In this document: positions 28,036 through 36,600 of the stretch, in pieces | Layout: each line of letters begins with the position of its first letter | Position numbering within the stretch: the first letter of the stretch is position 1 | Notes under the pieces: model-generated | Databases searched by the model: none | What the model was told of the DNA's origin: nothing | What the model saw: the letters and a program-made list of their open reading frames with translations, nothing else | From: Streptomyces sp. NBC_01485 | GTDB taxonomy: Bacteria > Actinomycetota > Actinomycetes > Streptomycetales > Streptomycetaceae | Assembly: GCF_036227125.1 (NCBI RefSeq) | Contig: NZ_CP109435.1 | Coordinates: forward strand, 682,001 to 746,000 | DNA: 64,000 bases | Direction: 5' to 3' | Made by a program: the position numbers and the translations under genes

Positions 28036-28761
28036 TCAGGTGCCGTCCGGGAAGCCACTGACCCGCAGGGTGACGTTCAGCCGCCCGGTCAGCCCCAGCC
28101 CGGCCGGCGCCGTGCCCGGCAGGACGCGCGGAACCCCGTGGTAGGCGAGCCGGGACGGCCCCCCGAACACGAACAGGTCGCCGCTGCGCAGCTCGACGTC
28201 GGTGTAGGGGCGGGTCCGGTTCTCGGTGTTGCCGAAGCGGAAGACGCAGGTGTCGCCGAGGCTGAGGGACACGACGGGCGCGTCGGACCGCTCGTCGGCG
28301 TCCCGGTGCATGCCCATCCGGGCGTCACCGTCGTAGAAGTTGATCAGCGCGACGTCGTACGCCGTCGACCCCGCGCCTTCCTGTTCCCCGGCCTCCTCAT
28401 CTCCGCCCGCCCGCTTCCCGGCCTCCCGCCGCCCGGTTTCCCGTGGTCCGAGCGCGTCGGCGACCGCGCGTCGGCCCAGCTCGCCCAGCCAGGCGGGGAA
28501 GGGTTTGACGGGCGCGCCGTCCCCGTCGGCGACCGTGCGGGCGTAGGCGTACGGGTACCAGTGCCGGCCCAGGCAGACCTGGCGGGCGGTCATCGTGCCG
28601 CCGCCGGGGGTGCGGACCGTGCGCAGGCCGGCCGGTGGGCGCGCCCAGTCGCGACAGGCCGCCAGCAGCTCGCGCTGCTGCGTCTCGTCCAGCCAGTCGG
28701 GCACGTGCACCGCGCCCGGTGCGACCTGCGCGCGCTCCCGGGGAAACAGCTCGCTGTCCAT
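28036..28761 (-). CDS. AlkB-like 2-oxoglutarate/Fe(II) dioxygenase
   Basis: 241 aa from ATG 28761. The double-stranded beta-helix iron ligands are visible: HRDADE (HxD) in ALINFYDGDARMGMHRDADE, a distal His in RLAYHGVPRVLPG and the 2OG-binding Arg in RLNVTLRVSG. It should repair N-alkylated bases by oxidative dealkylation. A charged, repetitive Gly/Glu/Arg/Lys insertion (about residues 108-137, RETGRREAGKRAGGDEEAGE) interrupts the usual fold between PFPAWLGELGRRAVADAL and TAYDVALINFY. It is probably a disordered loop. Confidence 0.88.
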   Translation of the reverse strand: MDSELFPRERAQVAPGAVHVPDWLDETQQRELLAACRDWARPPAGLRTVRTPGGGTMTARQVCLGRHWYPYAYARTVADGDGAPVKPFPAWLGELGRRAVADALGPRETGRREAGKRAGGDEEAGEQEGAGSTAYDVALINFYDGDARMGMHRDADERSDAPVVSLSLGDTCVFRFGNTENRTRPYTDVELRSGDLFVFGGPSRLAYHGVPRVLPGTAPAGLGLTGRLNVTLRVSGFPDGT

Positions 28762-28827
28762 GGACCCATCCTCCGCCATGGGTCCGACACCGGGCCTGAG
28801 CTGCTGCTCGGTTAGCCTTGACCCACG

Positions 28828-29979
28828 ATGGACAACCGTATGACGACGCCGTGGGGCGAGGTCTCGCTGGCCCGCCACCCCGAGGATCCACGCGAGACGC
28901 TGCGCGCCTGGGACGCTTCCGACGCGTACCTGCTCAGACACCTCGTGGAGCGGGACGTCCCCCTGACCGGCGCCGTGGTGGTGCTCGGCGACCGCTGGGG
29001 CGCGCTGGTCACGGCGCTCGCGGGGCGCCGTCCGACGCAGATCACCGACTCCTGGCTGGGGCAGGAGGCGACCCGGGAGAACCTCGCGCGGGCCGGCGTG
29101 GAGACCGGCGCCGTCCGGCTGCTGACCACCCAGGACCCGGTGCCGGAGCGGATCGACGTGCTCCTGATCAGGGTGCCGAAGAGCCTCGCGCTCCTGGAGG
29201 ACCAGTTGCTGCGGCTGGCGCCCGCCGTGCACACGGACACGGTCGTCATCGCCGCCGGCATGGTGAAGGAGATCCACACCTCGACGCTGAGGCTGTTCGA
29301 GCGGATCCTCGGGCCGACCCGGACCTCCCTGGCCGAGCAGAAGGCCCGGCTGATCCTCTGCACCCCGGACCCGTCGCTGAAGCGCCCCGCCAACCCGTGG
29401 CCGCACGGCTACGACCTCCCCGACGACATCGGCGGCGCTCTCGCGGGCCGTCCGGTCGTCAACCACGCGGGCGTGTTCTGCGCCGACCGGCTGGACGTCG
29501 GCACCCGGTTCTTCCTCCAGCACCTGCCGGCGACGAGCGGCGCCCGCCGGGTCGTCGACCTGGGCTGCGGCAACGGGATCGTGGGTACGGCGGTGGCGCT
29601 GGCCAATCCGGCGGCCGAGGTGCTGTTCACGGACGAGTCGTTCCAGGCGGTGGCGTCGGCGGAGGCCACGTACAAGGCGAACGGGGTGCCGGGGCACGCC
29701 GAGTTCCGGGTCGGGGACGGACTGGCGGGGGTGGCGGACGACAGTGTGGACGTCGTGCTCAACAACCCGCCGTTCCACTCCCACCAGGCCACGACGGACG
29801 CGACGGCGTGGCGGATGTTCACCGGGGCCCGGCGCGCGCTGCGGCCGGGCGGCGAGCTGTGGGTGGTGGGCAACCGGCACCTGGGCTACCACGTGAAGCT
29901 GAAGCGGCTGTTCGGCAACAGTGAACTGGTCGCCGGTGACCGGAAGTTCGTGGTGCTGCGGGCGGTCAGGCAGGCGTGA
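28828..29979 (+). CDS. RlmG/RsmC-like class I methyltransferase
   Basis: 383 aa, ATG 28828. Two tandem Rossmann-like halves form the protein, with a degenerate N-terminal half (about 20-190) and a catalytic C-terminal half. The latter has SAM motif I VVDLGCGNGIVGTAVAL and the N-methyltransferase motif NNPPFHSHQ, then GARRALRPGGELWVVGNRHLGYH. This layout and the NPPF-H motif are those of rRNA guanine-N2 methyltransferases (RlmG, RsmC). Target: a guanine in 23S or 16S rRNA, not resolvable here. It is divergent from the AlkB-like gene, and its 3' end overlaps the aldolase relic on the other strand. Confidence 0.88.
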   Translation: MDNRMTTPWGEVSLARHPEDPRETLRAWDASDAYLLRHLVERDVPLTGAVVVLGDRWGALVTALAGRRPTQITDSWLGQEATRENLARAGVETGAVRLLTTQDPVPERIDVLLIRVPKSLALLEDQLLRLAPAVHTDTVVIAAGMVKEIHTSTLRLFERILGPTRTSLAEQKARLILCTPDPSLKRPANPWPHGYDLPDDIGGALAGRPVVNHAGVFCADRLDVGTRFFLQHLPATSGARRVVDLGCGNGIVGTAVALANPAAEVLFTDESFQAVASAEATYKANGVPGHAEFRVGDGLAGVADDSVDVVLNNPPFHSHQATTDATAWRMFTGARRALRPGGELWVVGNRHLGYHVKLKRLFGNSELVAGDRKFVVLRAVRQA

Positions 29980-30119
29980 GCCCCACGCCGGCGATGATCC
30001 GTTCGACGGTCCGTGCCATGGCCTCCCGTCCCGCGTCGAGGTAGGTGCGCGCGTCGACCGCGTCGGGAGGCGTCGTACATGACCGAGCCGAAGCCGTCGT
30101 CGCGTACGTCCGGTCTCAC
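29966..30119 (-). pseudogene. Class II aldolase (GatY/FbaA-type) relic with internal deletion and frameshift
   Basis: On the minus strand, GTG 30119 begins RPDVRDDGFGSVMYDASR, in which DGFGSVMYDAS is the mid-protein signature of tagatose/fructose-bisphosphate aldolases. One base later in a shifted frame the text becomes DAVDARTYLDAGREAMARTV and ends VERIIAGVGLTPA-stop (TGA 29968-29966), which reads as the C-terminus of the same family. The roughly 150-200 residues between, with the zinc ligands, are missing, as is the N-terminal part. The relic overlaps the 3' end of the methyltransferase gene and marks the left edge of the siderophore locus. Confidence 0.7.
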
Positions 30120-30173
30120 GCGATCCGGCTTTCACGTGCGCCCGTTCTCACGTGGATCCGTTCTCGCGTGAAG
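30110..30173. repeat. About 16-bp imperfect tandem repeats before the siderophore locus
   Basis: Four related units in a row: TCCGGTCTCACGCGA, TCCGGCTTTCACGTGCG, CCCGTTCTCACGTGGA and TCCGTTCTCGCGTGAAG. They lie between the aldolase relic and the 3' end of the ornithine monooxygenase gene, at the locus boundary. Function unknown; they may be a slippage product or a degraded recombination site. Confidence 0.5.
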
Positions 30174-30178
30174 CCGTT

Positions 30179-31504
30179 TCAGAGGGACGCGCCGCGACGG
30201 TCCAGCAGGGAGCGGTGGATTTCCGCGGCGCGGACCGCGGTGGTGGACAGCAGGGTCGAGGTGAGTCCGTGGGTGTGCTCGGTGCCGCCCTGGAGGTAGA
30301 TGCCGGCGGCGACGTCGGGAGCGGTCTCGACCCGGTGGTCGCGGGTCACGCGGATCGCGTCCCCGTCGTCGCGCAGGCACACCTTGGCGGCCTCGCCGAG
30401 CAGCGCGGTGAGGTCCCGTGGGCGGTATCCGGTGGCGTGGACGAGGAGGTCGGCGTCGAGCACCTGCTCCTCGCCGGTGGGCAGGAACTCCACGGCGATG
30501 CCGAGCGAGCCGTCGGTCCTCTGCCGTACGTCGCGCACGCGGGAGACGTTCAGGAAGCGCAGCCGCTCCCGGCCGGCGACCTTCTCGCGGTAGGAGGTGG
30601 CGTACAGGGACTCGATCAGCTCCATGTCGACGACGGAGTAGTTGGTGGAGCGGTGGTAGTCGAAGAGGGACTGTTTCACCTCGGAGGGCGACGCGAAGTA
30701 CACGTCCACCGCCTCCGGGTCGAAGATGCGGTTGGCGAACGGGCTGTCGTCGGCTGGGGTGTAGCCGTACTTGGCGAACACCGCGCAGATCTCGGCCTCG
30801 GGGAAGGAGCGGTGCAGGTAGTCGACCGTCTCGGCGGCGCTCTGTCCGGCCCCGATGACCACGGCACGGCGCACCGGCCGCCCCTCGGTGGCGAGTTCGG
30901 CCACGCGGGGCAGTAACTCGCTGTTGTGCCAGACGCGTTCGGAGAGTTCGATGCCCGGCGGCACGTGGGGTTCCAGGCCGACCGCCACGCTGAGGTCGCG
31001 GGCGCGCCGGGTGAGCGTCCGGCCGGGGCGGGCCGGATCCCGGCAGACGACGTCGAAGCAGGTCACGGTGCCGGACTCGTCGCGTACGGGGTCGACGGCG
31101 ACGACATGGTGGCTGTAGGACACGAGGTGGCGCACCCGCTCGGCGGCCCACTCGAAGTACTCGTGGAACTCGACGCGCAACGGGAAGAGGGTCTTCTGGT
31201 TCAGGAAGTCGACGAGTCGGCCGCGTTCTCGCAGGAAGCACAGGAAGCTGAAGTCGCTGGCCGGATTCCGTAGGGTCACCAGGTCCTTGAGGAACGACAC
31301 CTGCATGGTGGCGTCGTCGATGAGCATGCCCCGGTGCCAGCCGAACCGCGGTTGGCGTTCCAGGAACAGGGCGTCCAGCCGTTGTTCGCACGGGAGTTGG
31401 GCGTTTCGTTCTTCGATCGCTATGGCGAGGGCGAGATTTGACGGGCCGAAGCCTATTCCGAGGACGTCGTGAGTGGTGTCCGATCCCAACTGCGGTGGTT
31501 TCAC
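30179..31504 (-). CDS. L-ornithine N5-monooxygenase (siderophore)
   Basis: About 441 aa. FAD- and NADPH-dependent enzyme that hydroxylates the side-chain nitrogen of ornithine, first step to the hydroxamates. Motifs: FAD site GIGFGPSNLALAIAI, substrate-side FGWHRGMLIDDATMQVSFLKDL, NADPH site VVIGAGQSAAETVDYL and the C-terminal ATGY. GTG 31504 follows GGGAGG by about 10 nt. ATG 31534 in the same frame is an alternative. It is divergent from the formyltransferase gene across an iron box, so both are expected to be derepressed in iron starvation. The product, N5-hydroxyornithine, feeds the fhOrn- and possibly the terminal hOrn-activating NRPS modules. Confidence 0.93.
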   Translation of the reverse strand: MKPPQLGSDTTHDVLGIGFGPSNLALAIAIEERNAQLPCEQRLDALFLERQPRFGWHRGMLIDDATMQVSFLKDLVTLRNPASDFSFLCFLRERGRLVDFLNQKTLFPLRVEFHEYFEWAAERVRHLVSYSHHVVAVDPVRDESGTVTCFDVVCRDPARPGRTLTRRARDLSVAVGLEPHVPPGIELSERVWHNSELLPRVAELATEGRPVRRAVVIGAGQSAAETVDYLHRSFPEAEICAVFAKYGYTPADDSPFANRIFDPEAVDVYFASPSEVKQSLFDYHRSTNYSVVDMELIESLYATSYREKVAGRERLRFLNVSRVRDVRQRTDGSLGIAVEFLPTGEEQVLDADLLVHATGYRPRDLTALLGEAAKVCLRDDGDAIRVTRDHRVETAPDVAAGIYLQGGTEHTHGLTSTLLSTTAVRAAEIHRSLLDRRGASL

Positions 31505-31540
31505 CGTGACATCGCCTCCCTCAGGCAGCCACATGTTAGA

Positions 31541-31559
31541 TAAGGTAAGCCTTACCTTG
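31541..31559. promoter_or_regulatory. Iron box (DmdR/IdeR operator)
   Basis: TAAGGTAAGCCTTACCTTG contains the perfect dyad AAGGTAAG-C-CTTACCTT (31542-31558). It resembles the actinobacterial iron-box consensus TTAGGTTAGGCTAACCTAA and lies between the divergent ornithine monooxygenase and formyltransferase genes, about 30 bp before the formyltransferase start. Confidence 0.85.
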
Positions 31560-31588
31560 CAATGGAGCCGCCGGAGGGGAGAACCGTC

Positions 31589-32542
31589 ATGCGCGTCGTC
31601 ATGCTCGGGTACCAGACCTGGGGTCACCGCACACTCCAGGCCCTGATCGACTCCGACCACGAGGTCGTCCTCGTGCTCACCCACCCCAAGAGCGACCACG
31701 CCTACGAGAAGATCTGGGACGACAACGTCGCCGAACTCGCCGAGAAGAACGACATACCCGTCCTGCTGCGCAACCGCCCCGGCGACGCCGATCTCCTGAC
31801 GGCCGTCCGCGGGGCCCGCCCGGACATCATCGTCGCGAACAACTGGCGCACCTGGCTGCCGCCCGAGCTGTTCGACCTTCCCCCGCACGGCACCCTCAAC
31901 ATCCATGACTCGCTGCTGCCCGCGTACGCCGGCTTCTCCCCCCTCATCTGGGCGCTGATCAACGGGGAGGAGCGGGTCGGGGTGACCGCGCACCGGATGA
32001 ACGCCGAGCTCGACGCCGGGGAGATCCTGATCCAGCGCGCGGTGCCGGTCGGGCCCGCCGACACCGCGACCGACCTGTTCCACCGCACGGTCGACCTGAT
32101 CGCGCCGATCGTGCGCGAGTCCCTCGACCTCATCGCCGCCGGCCGGGACGCCGGCCGGTGGCAGTCCCAGGACCGCAGCCGGGCGAGCTTCTTCCACAAG
32201 CGGGCGGCCGAGGACAGCCGCATCGACTGGCGCTGGCCCGCGGACCGTCTGGCACGGCTGGTGCGCGCCCAGTCGGACCCGTACCCCAACGCGTTCACCC
32301 ACCACCGCGGACAGCGGCTGCGGATCGTCTCCGCGACGGTGTCCGAGGGCCGCTACGGCGGCACGCCCGGGCGGATCTTCATCCGGGAGGGCGACGGCGT
32401 GGTGATCGTGGCCGGACCCGACGCCCACAGCGGGCACCACCCGGGGCTCCTGGTGCGGCGGTTGCGCACGGACGACGGCATCGAGTACGCGGCGGGCGAC
32501 TACTTCCGCACCATGGGCGGCTACCTCACCGACCGGCCGTGA
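31589..32542 (+). CDS. N5-hydroxyornithine formyltransferase
   Basis: 317 aa; ATG 31589 follows GGAGGGGA by about 8 nt. Methionyl-tRNA formyltransferase fold: N-terminal Rossmann half with the 10-formyl-THF site and catalytic Asn-His-Asp pattern in TLNIHDSLLPAYAGFSPLIWALINGE (Asn and His before SLLP), then a C-terminal barrel (about 205-317). In siderophore loci (for example cchA of coelichelin) this protein makes N5-formyl-N5-hydroxyornithine, which fits the DINYWGGIGK adenylation signature in the NRPS at 37247-45175. It is probably co-transcribed with the lipoprotein gene 61 bp downstream. Confidence 0.92.
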   Translation: MRVVMLGYQTWGHRTLQALIDSDHEVVLVLTHPKSDHAYEKIWDDNVAELAEKNDIPVLLRNRPGDADLLTAVRGARPDIIVANNWRTWLPPELFDLPPHGTLNIHDSLLPAYAGFSPLIWALINGEERVGVTAHRMNAELDAGEILIQRAVPVGPADTATDLFHRTVDLIAPIVRESLDLIAAGRDAGRWQSQDRSRASFFHKRAAEDSRIDWRWPADRLARLVRAQSDPYPNAFTHHRGQRLRIVSATVSEGRYGGTPGRIFIREGDGVVIVAGPDAHSGHHPGLLVRRLRTDDGIEYAAGDYFRTMGGYLTDRP

Positions 32543-32603
32543 GCCTTGAGAACACCTTGAACAACTCCCTTTCACCACAAGGGAGCTGACGGAAAGGACG
32601 CGC

Positions 32604-33632
32604 ATGTCGAGAAAACTCCTCACGGCCCTTCTCACCCTCCCCCTGGCCGCCGGGCTGACCGCCTGCGGCTCCGTCAAGGACGACGAGGAGAAGGCCTCGT
32701 CGGACAAGGCCTCCGCGGACAAGGCCGGCACCTCCTCCGCCGCCGCGTTCCCGGTCAGCATCAAGCACAAGTTCGGCGATACGAAGATCACGAAGGCGCC
32801 GCAGCGCATCGTGGTGATCGGCGGCGGCGGTACCGACGACATCGACGCGCTCTACGCGCTGGGCATCACACCGGTCGGCATCTCCAAGGACGCCTTCGCC
32901 TCCGACGGCGTCTACCCGTGGCTCAAGGACAGGATCGACGCCAAGAAGACGACGCTCCTCGACACCACGAACGGCGTCGACTTCGAGAAGGTCGCCGCGC
33001 TCCAGCCGGACCTGATCCTCGCCACCTCCGACTTCCAGCTCGACAAGGACTACAAGAACCTCGCCGCGGTGGCGCCGACCATCGGCTACGAGACCGCCTG
33101 GGGCGCACAGTCCTGGCAGGAGCACGTGCAGGTGGTCGGCAAGGCCGTCGGCAGGACGGCCGAGGCCGCGAAGGTCGTCGCCGGCACCGAGGCCGCCGTC
33201 GACAAGGTCAAGGCGAGCCATCCGGCGCTGGCGGGCAGGACCTACAGCCTGTCCATCGGCAACACCCCCGCCAAGATCTACACGATCGCCTCCGAGAACG
33301 ACTTCGCGGCCAAGCTGATGGGCGAGCTGGGGCTGAAGCTGACCCCCTCCATCACCGATATCAAGACGGTCAACGGCTCGCCCACCGGCGAACTGTCCTA
33401 CGAGCAGCTCGACAAGCTCGACGCCGACCTCGTGATCATCGCGTTCACCACGAAGGACCTGCAGAAGGCGTTCGAGTCGAGCGCGCTGGTCAAGAGCATG
33501 TCCGCGGTGAAGAAGGGCGATTACGTGGTCACCGACGTCGAGACGATCAGCCAGCTCCGCAGCCCCTCCGCGGTCGGCATCCCCTGGGCGCTGAACAACC
33601 TGGAGCCCGGGTTCGCCAAGTTCGGCAAGTAG
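32604..33632 (+). CDS. Iron-siderophore ABC transporter substrate-binding lipoprotein
   Basis: 342 aa. Lipobox LTAC with the modified cysteine at C21, then a charged Lys/Asp/Ser linker. The body is a FhuD/FepB-type two-lobed binding protein: IKHKFGDTKITKAPQRIVVIG, LYALGITPVGISKDAF, EKVAALQPDLILATSDFQ, and a long connecting helix. It captures the ferric siderophore outside the membrane and hands it to FecCD permeases, which are encoded 25 kb away at 58517-60654. A strong hairpin follows the gene. Confidence 0.93.
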   Translation: MSRKLLTALLTLPLAAGLTACGSVKDDEEKASSDKASADKAGTSSAAAFPVSIKHKFGDTKITKAPQRIVVIGGGGTDDIDALYALGITPVGISKDAFASDGVYPWLKDRIDAKKTTLLDTTNGVDFEKVAALQPDLILATSDFQLDKDYKNLAAVAPTIGYETAWGAQSWQEHVQVVGKAVGRTAEAAKVVAGTEAAVDKVKASHPALAGRTYSLSIGNTPAKIYTIASENDFAAKLMGELGLKLTPSITDIKTVNGSPTGELSYEQLDKLDADLVIIAFTTKDLQKAFESSALVKSMSAVKKGDYVVTDVETISQLRSPSAVGIPWALNNLEPGFAKFGK

Positions 33633-33660
33633 GCCACCGTTCGGCAGACAGGGAGCGGGC

Positions 33661-33693
33661 AAGGGGCCGCGGGACGCGTCCTGCGGCCCCCTT
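33661..33693. terminator. Bidirectional hairpin terminator
   Basis: AAGGGGCCGCGGGAC (33661-33675) pairs with GTCCTGCGGCCCCCTT (33678-33693), with one G-T wobble and one bulged C. It lies between the convergent ends of the lipoprotein gene (+) and the starter NRPS (-) and can serve both. Confidence 0.85.
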
Positions 33694-33696
33694 CGC

Positions 33697-36600
33697 CTAC
33701 GCCTCTCCCAACTCCGCGTCGATCTCCTCCGCCGACATGGCCTCTATCTCCAGGTGCAGGGCGGCGACCTGTTCGAGTCGGCCCGGCGTGTGCTCCTCGG
33801 CGGACAGCCGTTTGGCCATGCCGCCCGCCGTGAGGCCGGCGAACAGAGAGCGGACGGACACCTCGGAGGTGTCCAGCACCTCACGCAGCCGGGCCACGAT
33901 CACGGTGGCGAGCACCGAGTCGCCGCCGAGCGCGAAGAACCCGTCGTCGAGCCCGAGCCGTTCGACGCCGAGGACGTCCGCCCAGGTCCGCGCCACCACC
34001 GTCTCCAGCGCGCTGCCGGGCGCCCGGTGCCCGCCCGCGACAGCTCCCCCGGCCTCCCACAACTCCCCTACGGCACGCCGGTCGAGCTTGCCGTTGGAGG
34101 TCAGCGGCAGCTCCTGGGCGACCGCGATCCGCGCCGGGACCATGTGCGGCGGCAGCACCGACCGTGCCCACACCCGCAGTTCGTCCTCGGTGACGTCCAC
34201 GGCGGCCACGGCGGCGGCCAGTTGGACGCCCTGCCCCCGGCTCAGTCCGGCGACGGCACGCCGTACGGCGGGGTGTCCGGCGAGGGCCGCCTCCACCTCG
34301 CCCAGCTCGATGCGGAAGCCCCGTATCTTCACCTGGTGGTCGCGCCGGCCGAGGAACTCCAGGGCCCCGTCCGGCCAGTAGCGGGCGAGGTCGCCGGTGC
34401 GGTACCAGCGCACGCCGTCCGCCTCGTTGAACTTCTCGGCCGTGCGCACCGGATCGCCCCGGTAGCCGAGCGCCACCCCGTCCCCGCCGATCCACAGTTC
34501 GCCCGGCACCCAGTCGGGGCAGTCCCGCCCCTGTGCGTCGACGACCCGGCAGCGCACGTTGCGCAGCGGGGTGCCGTAGGGGACCGACCGCCAGTGCGCG
34601 GGTACCTGACCGTCCGTCACCTCGCAGACGGTGGAGTGGATGGCGGTCTCCGTGGTGCCGCCGAGCCCGGTGAACCGGCAGCCGGGGGCGCGCTCGGCGA
34701 GGCGGCCGGGCAGGTCGGTGCCGACCAGGTCGCCGCCCAGCAACACCGTCCGCAGTCCGGCGAGTTCACCGGGGCCGGCGGCGAGCAGCAGCATGTCGAG
34801 CAGCGGGGGCACGCAGTTGATCAGGGTCACGCCGTGCGCGCGCACCAGATCGACCCACTCCCGGGCCTCGCGACGGTCGTCGTCGTCCACCAGGACGACC
34901 GCGCCGCCGGCGCCGAGGAACCCGAAGACGTCGTAGACGGAGAGGTCGAACTCCAGGGCGGACAGGGCCAGGCAGCGGTCCGAACCTCCCACGCCGTACC
35001 GGTCGTTGAGGTCGTCGACGGTGTTCACGGCGGCCCGGTGCGGGACCTCGACGCCTTTGGGCTCTCCGGTGGACCCGGAGGTGAACAGCACGTAGGCGGC
35101 CTGCTCGTCCTCCGCTTCCCCCACGCCCCCCGCGCCCCGGACGGGTTCGGGCAGGGGCTCCCGGCGCAGTGCCTCGGCGACGGGCAGGGCGGTCAGGCCG
35201 TCCGGTTCCTCGGTCGGGCGGCCGTCGGTGAGGACGGTCCGGAATCCGGCCGTGGCCTGGATGCGGGCGCGGCGGGCAGGCGGCTGGTCGACGCCGACGG
35301 GGACGTAGGCGGCGCCCGCGGCCAGCACGCCGAGGACGGCGGTGATCTGGTCGGGCCCCTTGGGGAGGCTCACGGCGACGGTGTCCCCGGGGCGGGTGCC
35401 GTGCCCGACCAGGGCCGCCGCGCATCGCAGCGCCCGGTCCGCCAACTCGCCGTAGGACAGGGTGCCTTCGCTGCCCCACAGCAGTGCGGGGGCGTCGGGC
35501 CGCTCGGCCGCGCGGGCGAAGAAGGCCTCGTGCAGGAGACGGTGAGCGCGCGGGCCGTCGGTGGCGTTGGCGGCTGCGCGTACCCGGGTCTGGGCGGCGG
35601 GCAGCAGGGCGGGTACCGGCCGCTCCCATACGGTGTCCTCGGTGCCGAGGCGGGTGACGAGGCCGTGGAAGGCGGCGAACATCGCGTCGACCAGCCCGGC
35701 GGGGAAGGCGTCCTCGCGTACGTCCCAGTTGACCAGCATCCCCCCGTCGATCTCGGTGACCTGGGCGTCGAGGAGCACCTGCGGCCCCTGCGAGATGATC
35801 CACACCGGTTCCCCGAACGCCCCGCGCACCCCCGCGTCGAACAGTTCGCCCAGGTTGAGCGCGCTGGTGAACACGACGGGCGCCAGGACCTGTTCGCCCC
35901 GGTCGCGGGAGAGGTCGCGCAGGACTTCGACCCCGGAGTGGTCGGCGTGGGCCGCGTCGGTGTGCATCCGGTCCTGGAGACGCCGGGCGTGTTCGGCGAA
36001 GGGCGCCGGGCCGTGCAGGTCGACGTCGAGCAGGACCGAGCTGGTGAAGTCGCCGACGAGCAGGTCGACGTCGGGGTGCGAGCCGCGCCGGTCGAACATC
36101 GGCACGTTGAGCAGGAAGCGCGGCTGTCCGCTCCAGGCGGCGAGCACCTCCGCGAACGCGGTCGCCACCGCCATGGCGGGCGTCAGCCCGTGCTGGTGGG
36201 CGCGGGCCGTCAGCCGGTGCTTCTCCCGTGGTGGCAGCCAGTGGTGACGGCGCGTCACCCGGGCCGGGTCGGCGCGTTCCGCCTCGGGCACCAGCGGCAG
36301 GTCCGGGGCGCTGGGCAGTCCGGGCACCCGTCGGCCCCACCATTCCCGCGCCTGCTCCCTGCTCAGCCGTCGTACGTCGGCGCGTTCGGCGAGGTACTCC
36401 GGGTAGCTGGTGCGGATCGGCGGCAGGGCCGCCCCGGGGTCCTCGTACAGTGTGGCGAGGTCGGCGAGGAGGACCCGGTAGCTGAGTGCGTCGGCGGCGA
36501 GCATGTCGACGTCGACGTGCAGCCTGCTCCGTCCTGCGGGCAGGAGCGACAGCCGTACGGAGAACACCTCGCCGTGCGCGACGTCCAGCCGGGCGTGCGA

